Shown here one piece after another: positions 42,301 to 50,521 of a DNA stretch of 64,000 nucleotides. Where the stretch lies: contig NZ_JABACI010000005.1 in assembly GCF_012524205.1 (NCBI RefSeq), positions 124,001 through 188,000 on the forward strand, read 5' to 3'. Each line of letters begins with the position of its first letter. Positions within the stretch are counted from its first letter, which is position 1. Under the pieces are notes generated by a model. That model saw nothing but the letters and a program-made list of their open reading frames with translations, had not been told where the DNA came from and did not search any database. The position numbers and the translations under genes are program-made. The DNA comes from Microbacterium salsuginis. GTDB lineage: Bacteria; Actinomycetota; Actinomycetes; Actinomycetales; Microbacteriaceae.

Positions 42301-44229
42301 TCAGGTGAAGTCGATCCGCGCGTTCTCGTTGTTGAGCACGATGACCGGCGTGACCGCGGGGTGTCCCGCGGCCCGGATCTTCGCGAGGTCGAACCGGAGC
42401 AGAGGAGTGCCCGCGGTGACCTTCTGGCCCTTCTCGACAAGGGTCTGGAAGCCGTCGCCCTTCATCTCGACGGTGTCGATGCCCACGTGGATCAGCAGCT
42501 CGGTGCCGTCGCTCAGCACGAGCGCCACCGCATGGCTGCTGTCGAAGGTGCCGCCGATGGTTCCGTCAGCCGGAGCGACGACCGTATCGCCCGTGGGCTC
42601 GATCGCGAGCCCCGGGCCCATGATCCCCTGACCGAACGTCGGGTCCGGCACCTCGGCGAGCGGAACGACTCTTCCCTGAAGCGGCTGGCGCAGGGTGATC
42701 GTGGTGGTGGCAGCCTCGGTCAGGACGCCGGTGCCTGCGGGGGCCGTGCTCGGCTCAGGAGCAGCCCCGGTGGGTGCTTCCGCCCGTCCGGTCATGATGG
42801 CCTCCATCGCGTCCTTCACGAACTGGACGTTCGTGCCGTAGACCACCTGGACCGACTTGCCGCCCGGCTTCATGGTGCCGGCGGCGCCGGCACGCCTGAG
42901 CGCGGTGTCGTCGACCTTGCTGACGTCGTCGATCTCCATTCGCAGGCGCGTGGCGCAGTTCTCGAGTTCGAGGATGTTGTCCTTGCCGCCGAGTGCCTCG
43001 ATGAAGCGACCGCCCGTGACGAGGTACTTGTCGTCCGTCGCGTGCGTGTCGTACTCGGTGTCGTCGGCGAGGATGTCGTCGTCCTCACGACCCGGTGTCT
43101 TCAGGTTGAAGCGCTTGATGATGAAGTAGAAGACGACGAAGTAGATGCCGAACCAGAAGACGCCCATCACGGGGATGAGCCACGGGTTCTGAGCCAACGG
43201 GTTCATCCAGCCGAGCACAAGGTCGATGAACCCGCCGGAGAAGCCGAAGCCCATGCGCACCGGCAGTATCGCGCTGATGGCCATCGAGATGCCCATGAAC
43301 ACCGCATGCACGAGGTACAGCACCGGGGCCAGGAACATGAAGGCGAACTCGAGCGGCTCGGTCACCCCCACGAAGAACGACGAGATCGCTCCGGAGAGCA
43401 GGATGCCGTAGGCGAGCTTCTTGCGCGTCGTCTTGGCCGTGAGGTACATCGCCAGAGCGGCGCCCGGGAGCCCGAACATCATGACGGGGAAGAACCCGGT
43501 CATGTACTGCCCGGTCACGCCGTAGGTTCCCGTGCCGTCGAGGAAGTTGTTGAGGTCGTTGATCCCCGCCACGTCGAACCAGAACACCGAGTTGAGCGCG
43601 TGATGCAGGCCGACGGGGATGAGCAGCCGGTTCAGGAATCCGTAGATGCCGGTGCCGATCGGCCCGAGCGTCACGATCCACTCGCCGAACCCGACCAGTC
43701 CGCCGTAGACGAACGGCCACAGGAAGAACAGGACGATGGCAACGACGAGCGAGAACCCGGCGGTGACGATCGCGACGGAGCGCTTGCCTGAGAAGAACGA
43801 GAGCGCGTCGGGGAGCTTGGTGTCCTTGAACCGGTCGTAGCACCAGGCGCCGATCAAGCCGCAGATGATGCCGACGAAGACGTTCTGGACCCGCAGGAAC
43901 GCCGGATCGACTTCGTTGACATCGTCGATGCCCGTGAAGAGCGCGACCGTCTCAGGCTTGAGCAGCGTCGTGATCACGAGCCATGACACCAGGCCTGCCA
44001 AGGCCGATGTGCCGTCCGATTTGCTCGCCATCCCGAGCGCGATGCCCACAGCGAACAGCAGCGCCATGTTGTCCAGCAGCGAGCCGCCGGCGGCGCTCAG
44101 GAATGTGGAGACGAGATTGTCTCCCGCGGCCGATTTGATCCAGTAGCCGATGCCGGACAGGATCGCAGCCACCGGCAGCACAGCCACCGGGAGCATGATC
44201 GATCGGCCGAGCCTCTGCAAGAACTTCAT
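42301..44229 (-). CDS. PTS permease EIICBA, glucose/N-acetylglucosamine family
   Basis: 642 residues from ATG 44229 with GGAGG upstream; the frame continues further upstream without signal. Order of domains: EIIC (1-410) with about ten membrane segments, beginning MKFLQRLGRSIMLPVAVLPV; EIIB with the phosphorylated cysteine in ENCATRLR; EIIA at the C-terminus with the phosphorylated histidine in LLIHVGIDTVEMKG. It imports and phosphorylates a hexose at the expense of phosphoenolpyruvate. Glucose or GlcNAc cannot be told apart by eye. EI and HPr are not in the window. Upstream a TAGCCT (44271-44276, minus strand) may be the -10. Confidence 0.92.
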   Translation of the reverse strand: MKFLQRLGRSIMLPVAVLPVAAILSGIGYWIKSAAGDNLVSTFLSAAGGSLLDNMALLFAVGIALGMASKSDGTSALAGLVSWLVITTLLKPETVALFTGIDDVNEVDPAFLRVQNVFVGIICGLIGAWCYDRFKDTKLPDALSFFSGKRSVAIVTAGFSLVVAIVLFFLWPFVYGGLVGFGEWIVTLGPIGTGIYGFLNRLLIPVGLHHALNSVFWFDVAGINDLNNFLDGTGTYGVTGQYMTGFFPVMMFGLPGAALAMYLTAKTTRKKLAYGILLSGAISSFFVGVTEPLEFAFMFLAPVLYLVHAVFMGISMAISAILPVRMGFGFSGGFIDLVLGWMNPLAQNPWLIPVMGVFWFGIYFVVFYFIIKRFNLKTPGREDDDILADDTEYDTHATDDKYLVTGGRFIEALGGKDNILELENCATRLRMEIDDVSKVDDTALRRAGAAGTMKPGGKSVQVVYGTNVQFVKDAMEAIMTGRAEAPTGAAPEPSTAPAGTGVLTEAATTTITLRQPLQGRVVPLAEVPDPTFGQGIMGPGLAIEPTGDTVVAPADGTIGGTFDSSHAVALVLSDGTELLIHVGIDTVEMKGDGFQTLVEKGQKVTAGTPLLRFDLAKIRAAGHPAVTPVIVLNNENARIDFT

Positions 44230-44381
44230 TGTTCGCCTCCACGTGGAGCCAGGGACAGGTGATGGGGATGAGGCTACACAGAAGGCGGGTGCACCGGCAC
44301 CGGCAGTCCCTCCGAAAGGGGGTAGCGCACACTCGAGTGCGGCGCAGTTAGTCGGTAGGGCGGTCGCGCGACACCCGCGCA
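44230..44381. promoter_or_regulatory. Upstream region of the PTS gene with two palindromes
   Basis: On the minus strand a -10-like TAGCCT lies at 44271-44276. CTCCACGTGGAG (44237-44248) is a perfect palindrome that includes the ribosome binding site. CACTCGAGTG (44330-44339) is a second perfect palindrome about 55 bases upstream of the -10. Either could be an operator for a sugar-responsive repressor; I cannot assign one. Confidence 0.35.
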
Positions 44382-44382
44382 A

Positions 44383-44421
44383 CGAGCGTCGCCGCCACCC
44401 TTCGGGCGACGGCGACGCTCG
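44383..44421 (-). terminator. Terminator after tRNA-Met
   Basis: A 12-bp perfect stem (CGAGCGTCGCCG and complement) with a smaller CCCTTCGGG hairpin in its loop directly follows the 3' end of the tRNA on the minus strand. Confidence 0.7.
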
Positions 44422-44495
44422 TAGGGCGGGTGGGACTTGAACCCACGATCGTCGGGTTATGAGCCCGCTGCCTTGACCAGCTTGGCCACCGCCCC
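44422..44495 (-). tRNA. tRNA with CAU anticodon (tRNA-Met, type unresolved)
   Basis: On the minus strand GGGGCGG pairs with CCGCCCT (G-U at the first pair), the T-arm is GTGGGTTCAAGTCCCAC, and the anticodon loop CTCATAA carries CAT between GGG and CCC. Three G-C pairs in the anticodon stem are a hallmark of initiator tRNA, but initiators have an unpaired 1-72 position and a different D-arm. It could be elongator Met or the Ile tRNA with modified CAU. Confidence 0.88.
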
Positions 44496-44547
44496 TCGCA
44501 CGTCTCCGTGCGCAGACGAGCCTACCGCGAGCCGCGGCCGGGTCGTC

Positions 44548-45636
44548 TCAGCGGCGTTCTGAGCCGTCCGCCGGGTCTTTTACGGGCGGCTCGGGCCACA
44601 CTTTGGCAACGGCCTCGCTGACGCGGACCGAACCGGTGCGCGGATGCGCGGCATCCACCCCGCCCCCACTGCTGCCCCGCTGGATCGGAAGCTCCTGGCT
44701 CTCGCTGATGATCTGCGGGTGATGGCGCGCGAGCTGGAAGACGCCCCACACGGCAACGGCGCCCACCGCCCCGAACGCGATGTACACCCACAGCGGCGCC
44801 CCGGCGACCTCTTGAAGCACGATCAGGCCGATGAGGATCGCGACGATCGGGTCGACAACGGTCAATCCGGCGACGACGAGATCGGGCGGACCGGACGAGT
44901 ATGCCGTCTGCACGAAGTAGGCGCCCACGATCGCGCTCACGATCAGAGCGGCGAGGCACAGCATCGTCAGCCACTCGAAGTCGCCGTTCTGAATGCGCAC
45001 GATGACGACCTTGGCCAGGGTCGCCACGAATCCGTAGATGACTCCGGCGGCGGTGATGTAGAAGAGCGGGCCGATGCGCTTGCGGAACCACAGGAACAGC
45101 CCCGCGAAGACGATCGTGACGACTCCCAGCAGCACCAGGATCGTGATCAGCTGCTGGTTCGACACCGGCTTCTCGGTCGCGAACAGCGCGGCGATCGTGA
45201 CGAAGACGAAGATGCCGCCCACACACGCCGCGATCGCGATGAGCGACCGCCTGGTGGGCTTGTGACCGCTGATCTGCGCGTTCAGCAGTGTGGTGATGAC
45301 CAGGGCGATCGCCCCGAGTGGTTGCACCACGATCAGGGGCGCGTAGGCGAGCGCGGTCAGCTGGCAGATGATCGCAACGCCCAGCATGACGGTTCCGAGC
45401 ACCCACGAGGGCCTCGAGAGGAGCTTGAGAAGGTGACCGGCACTCAGTCCCTGGTGCGCCGTCGCACCGCTGAGCTGTTCGACCTTGGTGACTCCGCGAT
45501 GCTGGTACTGCGCGCCGAACGACATGAAGACCGCACCGAGCAGGGCCAGCGGGATGCCGATGAGAAGGCCAGGGTTCTGGAAGGCGCCGACGAGCTGATC
45601 GCCCACGTCCTCGAGCTCGGACACCATCCACACCAC
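44548..45636 (-). CDS. DMT/NIPA-like multi-pass membrane transporter
   Basis: 362 residues. Nine or ten hydrophobic helices in the first 300 residues, such as IGIPLALLGAVFMSFGAQY, TLLNAQISGHKPTRRSLIAIAACVGGIFVF and VVDPIVAILIGLIVLQE, match the DMT superfamily (EamA/NIPA-like; several NIPA proteins move magnesium). VVQPLGAIALVITTLLNA is a typical duplicated-domain motif. The last 60 residues are hydrophilic and probably cytoplasmic. Substrate unknown. The GTG start is six bases after TAGTGT, divergent from def. Confidence 0.78.
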   Translation of the reverse strand: MVWMVSELEDVGDQLVGAFQNPGLLIGIPLALLGAVFMSFGAQYQHRGVTKVEQLSGATAHQGLSAGHLLKLLSRPSWVLGTVMLGVAIICQLTALAYAPLIVVQPLGAIALVITTLLNAQISGHKPTRRSLIAIAACVGGIFVFVTIAALFATEKPVSNQQLITILVLLGVVTIVFAGLFLWFRKRIGPLFYITAAGVIYGFVATLAKVVIVRIQNGDFEWLTMLCLAALIVSAIVGAYFVQTAYSSGPPDLVVAGLTVVDPIVAILIGLIVLQEVAGAPLWVYIAFGAVGAVAVWGVFQLARHHPQIISESQELPIQRGSSGGGVDAAHPRTGSVRVSEAVAKVWPEPPVKDPADGSERR

Positions 45637-45642
45637 GTACCG

Positions 45643-45648
45643 ACACTA
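45643..45648 (-). promoter_or_regulatory. -10 element TAGTGT, leaderless start
   Basis: On the minus strand TAGTGT is followed by CGGTAC and GTG 45636 of the transporter gene. Confidence 0.5.
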
Positions 45649-45666
45649 ACCTGCGACGCCGGTCGA

Positions 45667-45672
45667 TAGGCT
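45667..45672 (+). promoter_or_regulatory. -10 element TAGGCT, leaderless start
   Basis: TAGGCT ends six bases before GTG 45679 of def, 18 bases from the divergent -10 of the transporter gene. Confidence 0.55.
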
Positions 45673-45678
45673 CAAGGC

Positions 45679-46245
45679 GTGGCAGTTCTCCCGATTCGCA
45701 TCATGGGTGATCCCGTCCTCCACTCCCCCGCCGCGCCGGTGGAGGAGATCACGGATGAGATCCGCACGCTGGTCGCCGACATGTTCGAGACGATGGATGC
45801 CGCTCCCGGGGTGGGGCTGGCGGCTCCGCAGGTGGGGGTGCCGCTGCGGATCTACACCTACTCCTACGCCGACGACGACGGCGCGCCCTGGCGCGGGGTG
45901 ATCATCAACCCGGAGCTGTGGATGCGTCCGCTCGAACCGGGCGAACCCGATCCTGACGACGAGGCCGAGGGATGCCTGTCGTTCCCCGGCGAGCGGTTCC
46001 CGCTGCGCCGCTCCGACGAGGTGCTGGTGACGGGCCTGGACGTCGATGGTCAGCCGGTGCGCGTCCAGGTGGACGGCTGGCGTGCCCGCATCATGCAGCA
46101 CGAGTTCGACCACCTCGACGGCATCCTCTACGTCGACCGTCTCGGCGACGGCGACTGGAAGACGGTGCAGAAGATCGCCCGCAAGCGCGGCTGGGGCCGG
46201 CCGGGCCAATCCTGGACACCGGGAATCGACGACCTCGAGGGCTGA
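45679..46245 (+). CDS. def: Peptide deformylase
   Basis: 188 residues. Motif 1 GVGLAAPQ (44-51), motif 2 EGCLS with the metal cysteine (C99) and motif 3 HEFDH (141-145) with metal histidines and the catalytic glutamate are all intact. It removes the formyl group from nascent proteins. The C-terminal tail of about 25 residues (GWGRPGQSWTPG) is actinobacterial. GTG start set by the -10 element six bases upstream. Confidence 0.96.
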   Translation: MAVLPIRIMGDPVLHSPAAPVEEITDEIRTLVADMFETMDAAPGVGLAAPQVGVPLRIYTYSYADDDGAPWRGVIINPELWMRPLEPGEPDPDDEAEGCLSFPGERFPLRRSDEVLVTGLDVDGQPVRVQVDGWRARIMQHEFDHLDGILYVDRLGDGDWKTVQKIARKRGWGRPGQSWTPGIDDLEG

Positions 46246-46276
46246 GGTCGCCTGACCCAGCCTGGCCCAGACGAAT

Positions 46277-46308
46277 GAAGGCCCCGGGGGTGGAGCCCCG
46301 AGGCCTTC
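46277..46308. terminator. Terminator between def and tRNA-Asn
   Basis: GAAGGCC pairs with GGCCTTC, and inside them GGGG with CCCC, forming a two-part stem 31 bases after the def stop. It lies directly 3' of the tRNA on the opposite strand, so it may serve both. Confidence 0.7.
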
Positions 46309-46309
46309 G

Positions 46310-46382
46310 CTCCCCCACTTGGACTCGAACCAAGAACCTATCGGTTAACAGCCGATTGCTCTGCCAATTGAGCTATGGAGGA
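46310..46382 (-). tRNA. tRNA-Asn (anticodon GUU)
   Basis: On the minus strand TCCTCCA pairs with TGGGGGA (one U-G), D-arm AGCTCAATTGGCAGAGC, anticodon stem ATCGG/CCGAT around CTGTTAA with anticodon GTT, T-loop GGTTCGAGTCC, discriminator G. Complete. Confidence 0.95.
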
Positions 46383-46456
46383 ATGCCCCTCGCCGCAGCG
46401 CGGGCAACCAGTCCATATTAGCAAAGCTCGCAGGGTGGTCGTGACACCGGGTCCGG

Positions 46457-47242
46457 TCAGCTGACCAGACGCCGGTCGGCTTCTCCGCTGGGGGTCCACA
46501 GCAGATCGTGGGTGCCGTGACCGAAGGCGACCGCGTGACCCGCCCTCAGCACGAGCACGTCGGCATCGAGCTCGCGGACGACCTCCGGCTCGTTCGTGAC
46601 GACCAGCGTCGCCATGCCGAAGTCGTGCCGCCGACGCACCAGCGCGTCGCGGGCGGCTTTGCGGACCTCGACGTCCATGTTGGAGAACGGCTCGTCGGCG
46701 ATCAGCACGCGCGGCTGGAGCACCAGCGCTCGAGCGAGCGCGACACGCTGCCGCATCCCAGCGCTCAGCTCGTACGGATACTTCGCCGCCGCGCCCAGCG
46801 GAAGCAGCATCTCGTCGAGCAGGGTCGCGACGCGGACGGCCAGTGCGCGAGGATTCACCCGCTTGTCACGGCTGGTGATCGGCTCGCCGATGACATCGCC
46901 GACGGTCAGCCTGGCGGGAAGGTGCGCACCCGCGGACTGCGGGAGGTACCCGGCGTAGTACGTCAGTTGCCGGTGGGCGCGTCCGGGATTGCGCACCGGG
47001 ATCCCCTCGACCTCGGCCGTGCCTCCGACCACCGTGAGCCCCGTCTCGCCGGCACCGGCGAGGACAGCGGCGAGCGAGGACTTGCCGGCGCCGGTCGGGC
47101 CCATGAGCGCCAGCGTGCCGCCGTGCGGCAGCTCGAACGATACGCCGTCGACCACTCGCTGCGTGCCGCCGGCGCGTCCGGATCGCGCGAGGGAGAGATC
47201 CACGCACCGGACGGCGACATCGGCATCTCGACGGCGAGGCAT
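46457..47242 (-). CDS. ABC transporter ATP-binding protein without a neighbouring permease
   Basis: 261 residues from ATG 47242 (AGGA seven bases upstream). Walker A GPTGAGKSS, the Q-loop near YLPQSAG, signature LSAGMRQRVALA, Walker B VLIADEPFSNMD and the H-loop region all occur; the Walker B ends in Glu-Pro as in importers. PYELSAGMRQRVALARAL resembles peptide/nickel (Dpp/Opp) ATPases. At the switch position VVTNEPEVV has Asn where histidine is usual, which may reduce activity. No permease or binding protein is adjacent. It follows dnaG by 64 bases. Confidence 0.82.
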   Translation of the reverse strand: MPRRRDADVAVRCVDLSLARSGRAGGTQRVVDGVSFELPHGGTLALMGPTGAGKSSLAAVLAGAGETGLTVVGGTAEVEGIPVRNPGRAHRQLTYYAGYLPQSAGAHLPARLTVGDVIGEPITSRDKRVNPRALAVRVATLLDEMLLPLGAAAKYPYELSAGMRQRVALARALVLQPRVLIADEPFSNMDVEVRKAARDALVRRRHDFGMATLVVTNEPEVVRELDADVLVLRAGHAVAFGHGTHDLLWTPSGEADRRLVS

Positions 47243-47306
47243 GAGTTCATCCTGCCGTGACACGCGGTCGCGGCGCCAGCCGACACGTCGTGCGGGAGTG
47301 TTGCCG

Positions 47307-49157
47307 TCAGGCGCCGTCGGCCAGCGCCTGTCGCTCGGCGTCGAGCTCGCGCAGTCGCAGCCGGATGCGACGCCCTTCCTCGGAGGCGGCCGGCACACGC
47401 TGGATGGCGCCCAGCAGCTCGCTCTTCTCGCCGTCCAGGCCGCGCATGATCAGCCTTCGCACCAGGTCGTGGGCGGACGCGACGGCCTCGTCGTCGTGCA
47501 AGGCGGGAAAGTCACCCGCGAGCAGCTCGGCGGCGAGCGAGCGGTACGGCTCGCGGACCGTCGCCACGGCATCCACAGCCCAGCCCGGGCGCTGCCGATC
47601 GGGCGCGCTGTGGATCGAGACTCGGACGGCGTCCAGTGCCGGATGCCGGAAAGGCAGGTCGAGCGCGCGTGCGACGAGTGTCGTGTCCATGCGGTGGCCG
47701 AACTGCAGGACGCCCATGAGAGCGTCCCGCTCCAGCCCCACTTCGGGGCTGCGTGGAAGGGAGGCGAGCGACACACGCATCGCGGTTTCGTCGGCAGGGG
47801 CGCGCGCCGGCTCCGCCGAGGCCCCCGCTTCCGCGCGGCCGCCGCGGCCCACGCGGCCGACTTCACGGCGAACCGCCTCGGTGTCCATGCCCAGACGGCG
47901 GGCCAGCACCCGCACGTATTCCGGCTGCAGCAGCGGATCGCGCAATTCCGCCACGACCGGCGCCGCCGAGCGAAGGGCGCCGACGCGCCCCTCGACGCTG
48001 GCGAGGTCGAATCCCGAGACGCGCTGGTCGAGAACGAACTCGACCATGGGCACCTTGGCATCCATCAGCGCGCGCACCGCGCCGTCCCCTCGGGCGAGAC
48101 GGAGGTCGCACGGATCGAGCCCCTCCGGCCCGGTGGCGACGTAGGTCTGCGCGTTGAACCTCTTGGCGTCGGCGAAGGCGCGCAGCGCCGCCTTCTGGCC
48201 CGCAGCATCCGGATCGAAGGTGAAGACCACCTCACCGGCGGTGGAATCGTCGCCCATCACCCGCCGCAGCACCGTGATGTGGTCCGATCCGAAGGCCGTG
48301 CCGCACGTCGCGATGGCGGTGGTGATCCCCGCGAGATGGCACGCCATGACGTCGGTGTAGCCCTCGACCACGACGACCCGGTGCTCGCGCGAGATGTCGC
48401 GCTTGGCGAGATCCAGCCCGTAGAGGACCTGCGCCTTCTTGTAGATCGTCGTCTCGGGTGTGTTGAGGTACTTCGGCCCGTTGTCGTCGTCGTACAGCCG
48501 GCGCGCACCGAACCCGATCACCTGCCCGGTGACGTCGCGGATCGGCCACACCACACGCCCGCGGAACCGGTCATACACACCGCGCTGGCCCTGCGAGACG
48601 AGCCCTGCGGCGCTGAGCTCCTCATCGCTGAACCCGAGCTTGCGCAGCGCGCCGTGCATGTTCGACCAGCCCTTCGGCGCGTACCCCACACCGAAGTGAG
48701 CGGCCGCGCCGGCGTCGAACCCCCGCTGCCCCAGAAAGCTGCGCGCCGCGTCGGCCTCCGGCGTCGCGAGCTGTGCCCGGAAGTACTCCGCAGCGGCCGC
48801 GTTGGCCGCGTAGAGGCGGGATCGGCCGGCCGTCTCGGGCGCGGCGCCGCCATCCTCGTAGTGCAGCGTGAATCCGAGTCGCCCGGCGAGGCGTTCGACG
48901 GCCTCGGTGAAGGTGACGTGGTCCATCGCTCGCAGGAACGAGTAGACGTCGCCGGACTCACCGCACCCGAAGCAGTGGTAGAAGCCCGCCTGCGGCCGGA
49001 CGTTGAAGCTCGGACTGCGCTCGTCGTGGAAGGGACACAGACCCTTGAGGGACCCCACGCCCGCGGACTTCAGCGCGACGCGCTCCCCGATGATGTCGGC
49101 GATGTTCGTCCGCGCCTTGACCTCGTCGACGTCGGCCTGACGGATGCGACCTGCCAT
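47307..49157 (-). CDS. dnaG: DNA primase
   Basis: 616 residues from ATG 49157. The N-terminal CHC2 zinc domain has CPFHDERSPSFNV and CFGCGESGD. The TOPRIM core has VVVVEGYTDVM and TFDPDAAGQKAA with the catalytic acidic residues, and SREHRVVVVEG in between. A C-terminal helicase-binding region of about 190 residues follows. It makes RNA primers for DNA replication. It shares one base with the stop of dgt (TGATG), forming the operon dus-dgt-dnaG. Confidence 0.96.
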   Translation of the reverse strand: MAGRIRQADVDEVKARTNIADIIGERVALKSAGVGSLKGLCPFHDERSPSFNVRPQAGFYHCFGCGESGDVYSFLRAMDHVTFTEAVERLAGRLGFTLHYEDGGAAPETAGRSRLYAANAAAAEYFRAQLATPEADAARSFLGQRGFDAGAAAHFGVGYAPKGWSNMHGALRKLGFSDEELSAAGLVSQGQRGVYDRFRGRVVWPIRDVTGQVIGFGARRLYDDDNGPKYLNTPETTIYKKAQVLYGLDLAKRDISREHRVVVVEGYTDVMACHLAGITTAIATCGTAFGSDHITVLRRVMGDDSTAGEVVFTFDPDAAGQKAALRAFADAKRFNAQTYVATGPEGLDPCDLRLARGDGAVRALMDAKVPMVEFVLDQRVSGFDLASVEGRVGALRSAAPVVAELRDPLLQPEYVRVLARRLGMDTEAVRREVGRVGRGGRAEAGASAEPARAPADETAMRVSLASLPRSPEVGLERDALMGVLQFGHRMDTTLVARALDLPFRHPALDAVRVSIHSAPDRQRPGWAVDAVATVREPYRSLAAELLAGDFPALHDDEAVASAHDLVRRLIMRGLDGEKSELLGAIQRVPAASEEGRRIRLRLRELDAERQALADGA

Positions 49158-50521
49158 CAGCGGCCCTCGACGGAATCGACCGATGCCCGGCGCGGTGCGT
49201 CGACGACTGGGCGCGCTCCGGGCGACCAGACGCCGAGGGAGGACGCGTCCACCGGTCCGACCAGGGCACCGTGCCACGCGATCGCGAGCTGATCGGTCAG
49301 GCTCGCCACCTGGTCGACGATGACACGACGACGCGCCCGGTCCGTATCGGCCAGGGACAGGTCTTGCGCGTGGAGCGGGTCCAGGGCGTCGGGCCGCTCC
49401 CACAGCGCGGAGGCGAGGCGCTTGAGGACCCGCCGCTGCTCCTTGTAGAGGTCCTTGCGTCCCTCGATCGACACCACGACGGCTCCGATGATGCCCTTCA
49501 GGACGGCCATCTCCGCCTCCACGACCCGCGGCACCACCAGGTGGCCCCGATATCGGGTGAGCACGGTGGTGGCATAGGCCTCGCGGGTCGCGGTCGTGGC
49601 CGCGCGGGCGAACCGCCCGATCAGATCCGAGGTCAGGTTCTTCAGCCGTGCCAGCGAGGCACGGGTGCCGTCGAACGCGTCGATCCACTCCGGCATCCGC
49701 ATGAGGCGGTACAAGGCGTCCTCGAGCTCGTCTCGCGCGAAGTCGAAGCCGACCCACGACTGGATGGCGCTGAGCAGCGCCTGGTGCTCAGCAGGGTCCG
49801 CGAGCCGGGCCGGATCGAGATAGCCGTTGACGACGGCATCCTCGAAGTCGTGCACGGAGTAGGCAATGTCATCCGACAGGTCCATCACCTCGGCTTCGAT
49901 GCAGCGCACTCGCCCTGGCGCGTCGGAGCGCAGCCACGCGAAGACGTCCTCGTCCTCGGGGTACACGCCGAACTTCAGCCGCCCGCCGGGATCCGGAAGC
50001 GGGTGGGCCGCCGTCCAGGGATACTTGCACGAGGCGTCGAGGCTCGCACGCGTGAGGTTCAGGCCGAAACTGCGTCCATCGCCGTCGACCACCTTCGGCT
50101 CGAGCCGCGTGAGGATGCGCAGGGTCTGCGCGTTCCCCTCGAACCCACCGAAGTCCTCGGCCCACTCGTTCAAGGCACGCTCGCCGTTGTGCCCGAACGG
50201 CGGGTGGCCGAGGTCGTGGCCGAGACACGCCGTGTCGACGACGTCCGCGGCCAGACGCAGCGATGTCGCGAGCTCCCGGCCGACCTGCGCGACCTCGAGT
50301 GAGTGCGTGAGGCGGTTCCGGGCGAAATCCGCCGGACTGGCGGGGCTGAGCACCTGCGTCTTCGCCGCGAGGCGGCGCAAGGCGGCGGAGTGCAGCACGC
50401 GGGCGCGGTCCCGCGCGAAGTCGTCGCGCTGCGAACGGTGCTCTTCGGCGTGGAAGCGAGCGGCGTCGGCATCGTCGTAGCCCGGTGGGCGCTCCGCGGC
50501 GCCCTCCGCGTCAGCCACCAC
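49157..50521 (-). CDS. dgt: Deoxyguanosinetriphosphate triphosphohydrolase-like HD protein
   Basis: 454 residues. The start is GTG 50521 (or GTG 50518 in the next codon), both overlapping the dus stop. The HD motif is complete: NRLTHSLEVAQVGRE with the first His, CLGHDLGHPPFGHNGE with His-Asp, and DLSDDIAYSVHDFEDA with the last Asp. These proteins hydrolyse dNTPs to deoxynucleosides and triphosphate. The C-terminal 130 residues (YRGHLVVPRVVEAEMAVLKGII) are typical. Translationally coupled to dus and dnaG. Confidence 0.94.
   Translation of the reverse strand: MVADAEGAAERPPGYDDADAARFHAEEHRSQRDDFARDRARVLHSAALRRLAAKTQVLSPASPADFARNRLTHSLEVAQVGRELATSLRLAADVVDTACLGHDLGHPPFGHNGERALNEWAEDFGGFEGNAQTLRILTRLEPKVVDGDGRSFGLNLTRASLDASCKYPWTAAHPLPDPGGRLKFGVYPEDEDVFAWLRSDAPGRVRCIEAEVMDLSDDIAYSVHDFEDAVVNGYLDPARLADPAEHQALLSAIQSWVGFDFARDELEDALYRLMRMPEWIDAFDGTRASLARLKNLTSDLIGRFARAATTATREAYATTVLTRYRGHLVVPRVVEAEMAVLKGIIGAVVVSIEGRKDLYKEQRRVLKRLASALWERPDALDPLHAQDLSLADTDRARRRVIVDQVASLTDQLAIAWHGALVGPVDASSLGVWSPGARPVVDAPRRASVDSVEGR

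Noticed and set aside
42301-44382. Upstream extension of the PTS permease to 44382
   Set aside because: The 51 extra residues lack membrane-protein character, and GGAGG precedes ATG 44229.
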